34,609 nt of DNA from contig JAFTVV010000023.1 of the NCBI GenBank assembly GCA_017465625.1, positions 1 through 34,609 of the forward strand. Reading direction: 5' to 3'. Made by a program: the position numbers and the translations under genes. How positions within the stretch are numbered: position 1 is the first letter of the stretch; each line of letters begins with the position of its first letter. Source of the DNA: Oscillospiraceae bacterium. Lineage in GTDB: Bacteria > Bacillota > Clostridia > Oscillospirales > Oscillospiraceae. Positions 27,501-33,742 of this stretch are shown here, one piece after another. The notes under the pieces are model-generated. The model searched no databases. It saw only the letters and a list, made by a program, of their open reading frames with translations, and was not told the origin of the DNA.

Positions 27501-29121
27501 TTACAACGGTAGCGTTATAGGTCTTCTCACAGCTCTTTCCGTCTACAGTTAAACGGTAAGTCACCTTGACTGCGCCTGCAGTTGAAGGAGTATACTGCCT
27601 GTTTGTAACCGCTTTTTCGCTGCCGCCGCTTTCCGTAACATACACATCCATGGCCTTCAAAACGCCTTTTCCGGAGGAAAAGTCATAGCCATACAGTACA
27701 GGCAGATTGTAGGTCGCGCCCTGTACAAAATAATCTGGCACAGCCACCGTGTCATACACCTGGGGCTGGGAGGTCCGATTGGCTTTTACCGTAAAAGTTT
27801 TCACCACTGTGGAAATATAGTCCTGCACCGTAACGGTAATTTCCCAGTCGCCACCCTCCATCGGAATAAAGGAACAGGTTTGGGGATCAATTTCCAGCAC
27901 GTCACCGTTTGCCGCATTTTTTGCCGTTATACGGTAGGATACATTACCGGAAGCGCCTATGCAGTCCACACCGGAGAACAGCTGAACAAGCGTGCCTGTA
28001 TCCGTTTCGGAAACAACATTCTGCAATGTAACTTGCAGACCGCTGCCGACTACCGCATTGACGCGCAAGGATGCTGTGGAAGCATTGCCGGAAAAGTCTC
28101 GCGCTGTATACTCTATGATATACGCACCTGCTTCGGAGGGTGTGAACTTTCCGTCCACTACAGCAACTTCCTGCTTGCTTCCGGTACTGCTCTCATAATA
28201 CACAGCAGAGGTTTCTTTCGCATTTTTGTCACAGCCATCAAGAACCGTTGCCGGGAAAATGGGGTAGGGCTTTCCCACCAGTGCCGTGGGAAGGGCATCC
28301 TGCGCATAGCCCGTATTCACAGAAATAATGGGCGCGCTTTGATCCCGATCCGAGAGGTTGCTGTTTCCGTTGATGGCGGAAATGGTGAAATTACAGGTTG
28401 CAGCCTGATAATTGGATGCAAAAACAGAGAATTTTGCCTGCCCTGTGGTAAATCCCTCCCACAATTCAGAGCCGAAATAGTCATCCTCATCCAGATCGAC
28501 CACAAGCTGCTTGGCGTGGGTATAGGTTTCACGGTCTGCGTAGATTGCCTTTTCTGCATAGTCGAAATACAGTGTTAAATGGGTATCTTCGCTGCTTTTT
28601 GGCAGGCCGGCCAAGGAATAATCCACTGCTGCACCGTAACCGTAAACATCATTGATATGGGGCTTGCTGTTATTGGGATCTCCTGCATTTTCAATACCAA
28701 TCTGAGGCTGATCAGCCGCACCGGCAGTCACATAGATATGACCGCTTGCCCAGGTATCGCCAAGGCTGGTCAGGGTGATGGTGATATAATTATTTTCGTC
28801 ATAAATATCCGTAAACCGCAGATAGACCTTCGGTGCATCCGCCGTACCGATCATGGACGGATTGAACTGCATATTCAGCAGCGGCACATTCTTGGAAGCC
28901 GCTGAAAGGTTCAGGATCTCATTATAGGTAAACACATCCTCTTGCCCCAGAGAAACCTGAATCGTCCCATCCTTCAGCGATGCAGACGAGCCTGCACTGT
29001 TTACCTGTAAAACGGAATTTGCCGAAGATGCCGCCGACACGCTGATACCAAGACAGCCTGCAACCAACGTAATGCAGATGCAAATCAGCAATACCCGAAA
29101 TAAGACCTTATTTTTATACAT
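24052..29121 (-). CDS. giant secreted multi-module protein (1689 aa)
   Basis: Function unknown; probably extracellular glycan binding. Modules: signal peptide 1-~31; residues ~35-910 paralogous to the 1000-aa operon protein, with Ig-like stretches YIIEYTARDFSGNAS (334-348), YTIFYTTTDGAKN (798-810) and YTVRYMAFDGDGN (887-899); residues ~914-1186 matching the N-terminal domain of the next gene (SIRDYLVALI, LELLNMGAWAQKYF, GIRFYGTSVRFLS, APIWYFVRTY); then three tandem modules at 1206-1368, 1369-1539 and 1540-1689. Each module has a Y/MVDG strand, IFGGPxW, PDRH, a strand ending in LEG, and a YDxxK end. The fusion point at ~910 is where the 1000-aa paralogue stops. ATG 29121 (MYKNKVLF) is preceded by AAAGGG at about 9 bases; a longer frame to 29184 has no ribosome binding site. 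No sorting signal or S-layer domain ends it. Confidence 0.85.
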   Translation of the reverse strand: MYKNKVLFRVLLICICITLVAGCLGISVSAASSANSVLQVNSAGSSASLKDGTIQVSLGQEDVFTYNEILNLSAASKNVPLLNMQFNPSMIGTADAPKVYLRFTDIYDENNYITITLTSLGDTWASGHIYVTAGAADQPQIGIENAGDPNNSKPHINDVYGYGAAVDYSLAGLPKSSEDTHLTLYFDYAEKAIYADRETYTHAKQLVVDLDEDDYFGSELWEGFTTGQAKFSVFASNYQAATCNFTISAINGNSNLSDRDQSAPIISVNTGYAQDALPTALVGKPYPIFPATVLDGCDKNAKETSAVYYESSTGSKQEVAVVDGKFTPSEAGAYIIEYTARDFSGNASTASLRVNAVVGSGLQVTLQNVVSETDTGTLVQLFSGVDCIGASGNVSYRITAKNAANGDVLEIDPQTCSFIPMEGGDWEITVTVQDYISTVVKTFTVKANRTSQPQVYDTVAVPDYFVQGATYNLPVLYGYDFSSGKGVLKAMDVYVTESGGSEKAVTNRQYTPSTAGAVKVTYRLTVDGKSCEKTYNATVVKVKSIINTVQLNKYFVDPTGAATGTTSSSKITYSFKKDTKLNFVNFVQVKQMTFGFQVGSQKAYNKISVYLTDVISGKQVKLSYTNTDSGVMFSVNDGGTVTLTSAFDSAFTLAFSGDTGIVTPETGKKIKVNNFLDGSEFTGFTDSIARFTVELSGVTGSSQFVMQTLNGQKLSNATKDSVAPQFIADALSGSVEKGERLQLKGAFVYDVLNPIATVTLKVTDPDGTVVTDENGIVLNGTQDASKDTAFTMDKLGTYTIFYTTTDGAKNTGRHIYTLTVTDGEGPTITLSQHTKTVKPGETVTVATAQVQDNVTSNCTVASYVYNPEGVKIDVTNGTFVASMEGVYTVRYMAFDGDGNYSFATYEVTARPEEVHYLSQSMSLGSDLILHLWGNVPEGYAGSISGSLTYDGATNKFKLSELTKNENGLYHMQTEMAVAQMTEHVDLTLKHNIIGEIIRRQYSIRDYLVALIEGNFDQATKDLSLELLNMGAWAQKYFDYDASNLANQGYVITPANAVPAQSPEVAVDGGVSGIRFYGTSVRFLSKAAVRFYFAADGATDGYTFTINGTEYEPVAKDGLYYIETPGINPQDMSNVITVNVTDGSTTFSAQYAPIWYFVRTYNSTDDAVTKGLMAAAYSYYKEAEAYEQSIPSGNAKQPEAPTGEGVYISLDVLVTTLGNSNDPVEIGFYPYDYAGRINEGYADRVTVTAGKKTTVRLNAEKYMVDGVIPEGLGIAIFGGPEWNTKLPDGYTPDRHTLIISNAWLKGAYEKQLDLNTASVATGKESTGFTDANGSGAASIIDGQIVIENGFRYDGYKIALNSANVKSKSYIYLDMQIDTLGGNWINDVEMRFYAYNFEGNPHEVYDDQVIFKAGELQTVKLDAEKYLVDGKLTGIGIGIFGGPTWDAKLPDGYTPDRHTLTISGVKLEGAEPKTYDLSKSVCISGTGETGYTVANNSGVASFTGDVLKITNGYCYDCHKLSLSVAGESEDPSEPPEDTNTYICMDMLITTLGGSTDPVNIRLYNYNYEGSVADSYTDLIAVNAGTTTKIKVKVDNYLVDGQLPGFGFAVFGGPEWNTQLEDGTPDRHFIEISNVRLEGVQEQSFDLNNATVAKGTDGTGFTWANSGGAASIVDGKLVVTGGYCYDAYEFTF
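24055..25506 (-). repeat. three tandem CBM-like modules
   Basis: Coding repeats of about 150-170 codons: 25506-25018, 25017-24505 and 24504-24055. The middle one is nearly identical to the last module of the gene at 33743-34609, including its three cysteines. The last is nearly identical to the last module of the 1282-aa protein. The modules are thus more alike between genes than within this gene, a sign of shuffling. Confidence 0.85.
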
Positions 29122-29246
29122 ATACGTGCACCCTTTCCCCTTGAGAAAGCTTGATTTTTGATTCTTTGCAGAGTTAAAAGCCATTTTTCTACTTTTAGTA
29201 ATACCATATTATCATAAAATTGTATATAAGCATTGAATTTAATACC

Positions 29247-29273
29247 TAATATCTTGTATGAAAGTTTCAATTT
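29247..29273 (-). promoter_or_regulatory. shared upstream motif, copy B
   Basis: Counterpart of 23575-23601, here about 125-150 bases before the start codon of the 1689-aa gene. On the minus strand it reads TTGAAACTTTCATACAAGAT followed by ATTA. Conservation continues directly into the 0.9-kb repeat, so regulation cannot be told apart from duplication without more genomes. Confidence 0.3.
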
Positions 29274-29283
29274 ATAGAGAAGA

Positions 29284-30189
29284 CGGATTGGCAAATACGA
29301 AAAAAATAGATAATAGAGAAGAGAGAAGAAAAAATGTGTCGGCAGAGCCGACAATTTAAATATTTGCGGTAGGCGATAAAGGCTCCCCTGTAGGGGAGCT
29401 GGCATATTGCCGATTTTAGGCAATATGACTGAGGGGTTTACAGAGCCATAAGTTTATGCTTATCGGAAACTCTGCTTACCCCTCCGATCTCGCTACGCTC
29501 GCCCACCTCCCCTACAGGGGAGGCGTTGACGGTTTCCGTCATCTTACCAAATTTTCCACTTTCATCTTTCAACTACTTCTAATCTGCCCCTACGAGTTCT
29601 GTCGCACGTTTTGTTCTGCATCGTAGGGGGCGGCGCCTCGACGGCCCGCAAATCAAAATGAGGCTGCTGTTTTCACAGCAGCCTCATCGTTAGGGGAATG
29701 ATTGATATTTGCGGATATTAAAAGGTAAACTCATAAGCGTCGTAGCAGTAGCCGCCGGTAACAACCAGCTTGCCATCCGCGATGGATGCCGTACCGCCGC
29801 TGTTTGCCCAGGTAAAGCCTGTACCGTTTGTGCCATTGGCCACAGTCGCATTGTTCAGATCGAAGCTCTGCTCCTGCACACCTTCCAGACGCACATTGGA
29901 AATCTCAATAAAGTGTCTGTCATATGTGCCATCTTCAAGCTGGGTATTCCATTCAGGACCACCGAAAACTGCAAAGCCAAAGCCGGGCAATTGTCCGTCA
30001 ACCAGATAGTTGTCTACCTTTACCTTGATCTTTGTGGTTGTGCCTGCGTTCACGGCAATCAAATCGGTATAGCCGTCACCGACGCTGCCTTCATAGTTGT
30101 AGTTATACAACCGGATATTAACGGGATCCGTGGAGCCGCCCAGAGTGGTAAACTTCAGATCCATACAGATGTAGGTGTTGGTATCCTCC
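29284..30189. repeat. 0.9-kb direct repeat, copy B
   Basis: Partner of 23611-24523, about 5.67 kb away in direct orientation. It contains the downstream intergenic DNA, terminator and last module of the 1282-aa protein gene. Recombination between the two copies would remove the whole 1689-aa gene except its last module and leave the flanking genes intact. Confidence 0.9.
29658..29687 (-). terminator. terminator of the 1282-aa protein gene
   Basis: A perfect 13-bp stem, 29658-29670 with 29675-29687, with a TTTC loop. On the minus strand it is followed by TTTTGATTT. It differs from the copy at 23993-24021 by compensating changes in the upper stem. Confidence 0.75.
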
Positions 30190-33100
30190 ACCAGAGTGAT
30201 CTTGTGGCCGTCATATTGGAAGCCATTGGTGATCACGATGGACTGGCCAACGGTTGCTGCACCGGAGCCGTTGGCGTTGGTGAAGCCGGTGCCGTTCTGG
30301 CCGCCTGCCCAGGTAGACTGGCTCAGATCGAAGGCCATAGACTGTACGCCTTCCAAGCGGGCATTGGAAATGGTAATGGTGTGTCTGTCGGGAGTGTAGC
30401 CGTCGGGCAGCTTTGCATCCCAGGCAGGACCGCCGAAGATGGCAAAGCCGATGCCGGACACCTTGCCGTCCACCATATACTTTTCTGCATTCAGCTTGAT
30501 GGCAGCAGTAGTGCCTGCAGTAATGGTCAGCTTATCTGTCCAGTTGTTGATGTCGCCTTCAAAATCGCTGGGGAAGAAGCCAATCTCAACAGGACTGGTA
30601 GAGCCGCCCAGTGTGGTGAACAACAGATCCATACACAGGAATGTATCAGGTTTTTTCATCAGAGAAATCTTGTGACCGTCGTAGCGGAAGCCGTCGGAGA
30701 TCACGATGGTCTCGCCAATAGTCGCCTTACCGGAGCCGTTGGCATTGGTGAAGCCGGTACCGCTGTTGCCGCCTGCCCAAGCAGACTGGGTCAGATCGAA
30801 CGTCACAGACTGTGCGCCTTCCAAGCGGGCATTGGAGATGGTAATAGTATGTCTGTCGGGTGTATAGCCGTCTTCCAGCTTGGCATCCCATTCAGGACCG
30901 CCGAAAATGGCAAAGCCGATACCGGACACCTTGCCGTCCACCATATACTTTTCTGCATTCAGCTTGATGGCAGCAGTAGTGCCTGCAGTAATGGTCAGCT
31001 TATCTGTCCAGTTGTTGATGTCGCCTTCAAAATTGCTGGGGAAGAAGCCGATGTCAACAGGAGCTGTAGAGCCTGACAGTGTGGTGAACAACAGATCCAT
31101 TGCAATGTAGGTGTTGGTATCCTCCACCAGGGTGATCTTGTGACCGTCGTACTGGAAGCCGTTGCTAATAACGATGGTGCTGCCAATCTCTGCCACGCCG
31201 CTACCATTAGCCCAGGAATAGCCTGCATTGGCTGCGCTTGCCCAGGTGGACTTGCTCAAATCAAAGGCCTTGGACTGGTCGCCCTCCAGACGGGCATCGG
31301 AAATGGTAACGGTGTGTCTGTCAGGAGTATAGCCGTCTTCCAGCTTGGCATCCCAGGCGGGGCCGCCCATAATAGCAAAGCCAATACCGGTCAGTTCACC
31401 GTCTACCAGATAATTATCCAAATTCAGCTTTACGGTGGTGGCAGTACCAGCGGTGATATTAACCGAATCGGTACCGCTGTCACCGACACTGCCTGTATAG
31501 TTGTAGGGGAAGAAACGAACTTCGATCGGATCGGTGGAATTACCCAATGTGGTAATCAGCATATCCAGGCAGAGGTAGGTGTCGGGTTCTTCAACAGGAG
31601 GCTCGGGCTCGGTGGGTTCGGGCTTGGTGGGCTCGGGCTCGGTGGGCTCGGGCTCGGTGGGCTCGGGCTCGGTGGGCTCTGTTTCATCAGGAATGGTTTC
31701 ATCCACAAAGAGGAGCTTGTAGCCGTCAGTGAAGAAGCCGTTGGAAATGGTCACTACGCCATCGGTTACCACTGCGGTACCGCCAGCGTTTGCATTGGTA
31801 TAACCGGTGCCGTTCTGACCGGCCTTCAAAGAAGCTTTGCTCAGATCAATGCGCTGATCCAGCTCACCCTTCAGGCGGATAGCGGAAATAGTAATGTTGT
31901 GTCTGTCGGGAGTTTGGCCGTCTTCCAGCTTGGCATCCCAGGTCGGGCCGCCCAAAACAGCAAGACCGATACCGGGGAACTCGCCGTCTACCAGATATTT
32001 GCTCAGATCCAGCTTTACAGTATAGGTGTTTCCGGTGGGTACATCAATTCTGTCAACATGATTGTTGATGTCGCCTTCAAAGTCGTAACCATAGAAGCCG
32101 ATACCGATGGTTTCAAAGTTACCGCTCAAGGTGCTCAGCTGCATATCCAGCTCAATGTATGTAGATACCTCGTTGAAGGTGATCTTGTAGCCGTCAGTGA
32201 AGAAGCCGTTGGCAAATGTAATTACACCATCTGTCAAAGTTGCAGTACCACCGGCATTTGCATTGGTATAACCGGTGCCGTCCTGACCGCTTGCGATTGT
32301 AGCATAACTCAAATCAATGGGACGATCCTCCGGGCCTTCCAGGCGCATTTCGGTGATCTTGATGGTGTGTCTGTCGGGAGTAGTGCCATCTTCCAGTTTG
32401 GCATCCCAGGCAGGACCGCCGAGAACCGTAATGCCGATACCCTTGAACTCGCCGTCTACCAGGTACTTGCCCTGATCCAGCTTCACGGTATAGCTCATAC
32501 CTGTGGGCACTTCAATTTTGTCGGTATAGTTATTGATATCGCCTTCGAAATCCAGAGGATAGAAGCCAAGACCGATGGATTCATGGTTGCCGCTCAGGGT
32601 GCTGATCTCCACATCCATGCAGATCTGGGTCTTGTAGGATTCAGCAGTCTTGTAGTAGCTGTAAGCAGCTTCCATCAGACCCTTGCTGTAATCATTGTCA
32701 ATATTGTGATAGGCACGAATAAAGTACCAGATGGGTGCATAACCAACAGACAGTGTGTTGCTGCCGTCGGTAACATTCACGGTCATCACATCGCTCATAT
32801 TCTGAGGATTGATGCCGGGGGTCTCGATGTAGTACAGGCCATCCTTTTCAACAGGATCTACCTTCGCACCGTTCACGGTGAAGGTATAGCCGTTTACGCC
32901 GCTGTCTGCCTTGAAATAGAAGCGCATAGCGGTCTGAGAGAGGAAGCGAACGGAAGTGCCGTAGAAACGGATGCCTTCCACTTGACCCTCGGTGATTGCA
33001 GAGGGGATTTCATCCGGAACAGAATAGCCGGGCTGAATATTGAAGCCTGCGTTGGCCAGATTGCTGATATTGTGATTAAAATACAGCTGTGCCCACGCAC

Positions 33101-33566
33101 CCATATTCAGCAGTTCCAGACACAGATCCTTGGTGGTCTGGCTGTAATCGCCATTGATGATGGCTACCAGGTAATCACGAATGGTGTAGTGCTCGTCAAA
33201 GACCTCCTGCTTGATGCCCAGAACCTTGGCTTCTACCAATGCGTGGATATCATCCGTCATCTCTGCGACGGCCATCTCCACCGGCATATCATACATGCCG
33301 TTTTCGTCGGGGGTCATATCATCCAACGTGTAGGTTGCGGTCTTGCCTGCGTAGGAGATTGTGCCCACTGCGTCCTTGGCATAGTTTGCAGCGCTGTCGG
33401 GGATGCTGGCCCGCAGGTGCAGTACCAGGTCTTCACCCAAGGAAAGCTGCTGGGTAATGTAGTCCTCGCCCTGCAGCAGAGCTGCCTGTGCACCCATCGG
33501 AATGACACTCAGGAGTAAACACAGTGTCACGATCAATGCCATGGCTTTTTTTATAGTGCGATGCAT
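29718..33566 (-). CDS. giant secreted protein with six tandem CBM-like modules
   Basis: A 1282-residue secreted protein, probably a surface or extracellular glycan binder. Signal peptide ~1-28 (ALIVTLCLLLSVIPMGAQA). Residues ~35-312 form a domain I have seen, without a settled name, in secreted proteins of Ruminococcaceae: QLSLGEDLVLHL, TIRDYLVAII, LELLNMGAWAQLYF, IRFYGTSVRFLS. Six modules follow at 315-470, 471-622, 665-820, 821-976, 977-1132 and 1133-1282. An acidic proline-rich linker (623-664) splits them two and four. Each module has strands resembling a carbohydrate-binding jelly roll (VKLxxxKYxVDG, GIGxAIxGGPxWDAKL, PDRHTITIS, RLEG). GAGGGA lies about 6 bases before the ATG. No enzymatic domain or wall anchor is seen. 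Confidence 0.88.
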   Translation of the reverse strand: MHRTIKKAMALIVTLCLLLSVIPMGAQAALLQGEDYITQQLSLGEDLVLHLRASIPDSAANYAKDAVGTISYAGKTATYTLDDMTPDENGMYDMPVEMAVAEMTDDIHALVEAKVLGIKQEVFDEHYTIRDYLVAIINGDYSQTTKDLCLELLNMGAWAQLYFNHNISNLANAGFNIQPGYSVPDEIPSAITEGQVEGIRFYGTSVRFLSQTAMRFYFKADSGVNGYTFTVNGAKVDPVEKDGLYYIETPGINPQNMSDVMTVNVTDGSNTLSVGYAPIWYFIRAYHNIDNDYSKGLMEAAYSYYKTAESYKTQICMDVEISTLSGNHESIGLGFYPLDFEGDINNYTDKIEVPTGMSYTVKLDQGKYLVDGEFKGIGITVLGGPAWDAKLEDGTTPDRHTIKITEMRLEGPEDRPIDLSYATIASGQDGTGYTNANAGGTATLTDGVITFANGFFTDGYKITFNEVSTYIELDMQLSTLSGNFETIGIGFYGYDFEGDINNHVDRIDVPTGNTYTVKLDLSKYLVDGEFPGIGLAVLGGPTWDAKLEDGQTPDRHNITISAIRLKGELDQRIDLSKASLKAGQNGTGYTNANAGGTAVVTDGVVTISNGFFTDGYKLLFVDETIPDETEPTEPEPTEPEPTEPEPTKPEPTEPEPPVEEPDTYLCLDMLITTLGNSTDPIEVRFFPYNYTGSVGDSGTDSVNITAGTATTVKLNLDNYLVDGELTGIGFAIMGGPAWDAKLEDGYTPDRHTVTISDARLEGDQSKAFDLSKSTWASAANAGYSWANGSGVAEIGSTIVISNGFQYDGHKITLVEDTNTYIAMDLLFTTLSGSTAPVDIGFFPSNFEGDINNWTDKLTITAGTTAAIKLNAEKYMVDGKVSGIGFAIFGGPEWDAKLEDGYTPDRHTITISNARLEGAQSVTFDLTQSAWAGGNSGTGFTNANGSGKATIGETIVISDGFRYDGHKISLMKKPDTFLCMDLLFTTLGGSTSPVEIGFFPSDFEGDINNWTDKLTITAGTTAAIKLNAEKYMVDGKVSGIGFAIFGGPAWDAKLPDGYTPDRHTITISNARLEGVQSMAFDLSQSTWAGGQNGTGFTNANGSGAATVGQSIVITNGFQYDGHKITLVEDTNTYICMDLKFTTLGGSTDPVNIRLYNYNYEGSVGDGYTDLIAVNAGTTTKIKVKVDNYLVDGQLPGFGFAVFGGPEWNTQLEDGTYDRHFIEISNVRLEGVQEQSFDLNNATVANGTNGTGFTWANSGGTASIADGKLVVTGGYCYDAYEFTF
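29721..32624 (-). repeat. six tandem ~155-codon modules
   Basis: Module limits: 32624-32157, 32156-31701, 31574-31107, 31106-30639, 30638-30171 and 30170-29721. Modules 4 and 5 are the most alike, with about 100 identical bases in a row (about 30928-31030 against 30460-30562). Module 6 belongs to the 0.9-kb repeat shared with the neighbouring gene. Confidence 0.9.
31575..31700 (-). repeat. Glu-Pro-Thr linker encoded by a 15-base repeat
   Basis: Encodes about five copies of EPTEP, one with Lys, between modules 2 and 3. At the DNA level a 15-base unit (GGTGGGCTCGGGCTC on the plus strand) recurs over about 31602-31680. Such linkers are typical flexible spacers in secreted Gram-positive enzymes and binders, and the tract could change length by slippage. 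Confidence 0.85.
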
Positions 33567-33600
33567 AATTTTCCCTCATTTCTTGTTTGATTATTTTTTG

Positions 33601-33630
33601 GAACAGGCGGCTTTTTCAAGACGCCTGTTC
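33601..33630. other. hairpin in the leader of the 1282-aa gene
   Basis: GAACAGGCG (33601-33609) pairs with CGCCTGTTC (33622-33630) in the 176-base gap between the two large genes. On the minus strand it is followed by CAAAAAATAATC, so there is no T-run. It lies about 35 bases before the start codon and may be a leader structure or a poor terminator for the upstream gene. Confidence 0.4.
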
Positions 33631-33742
33631 AAACGAACAGGATTACGGGTTTCGCGATTTTCTATCTTAGAAAACTTTTTGCTATAATTATGACTCTTTT
33701 GTGTGGGAAATTGCTGAAATATTGCGGTTTGCTGACAGGTGC

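Larger units (their letters stand above)
29122..29717. other. 596-base intergenic region, mostly duplicated repeat DNA
   Basis: Downstream of the 1282-aa gene and upstream of the 1689-aa gene. Bases 29284-29717 are the second copy of the duplicated intergenic block, with the same palindromes as 23611-24051. Bases 29190-29280 are AT-rich and should hold the promoter of the 1689-aa gene, but I see no convincing -35/-10 pair. No gene is supported. Confidence 0.6.

Noticed and set aside
31602-31680. Short tandem repeat as a CRISPR array
   Set aside because: The units are 15 bases with no spacers and lie in frame inside a coding sequence.
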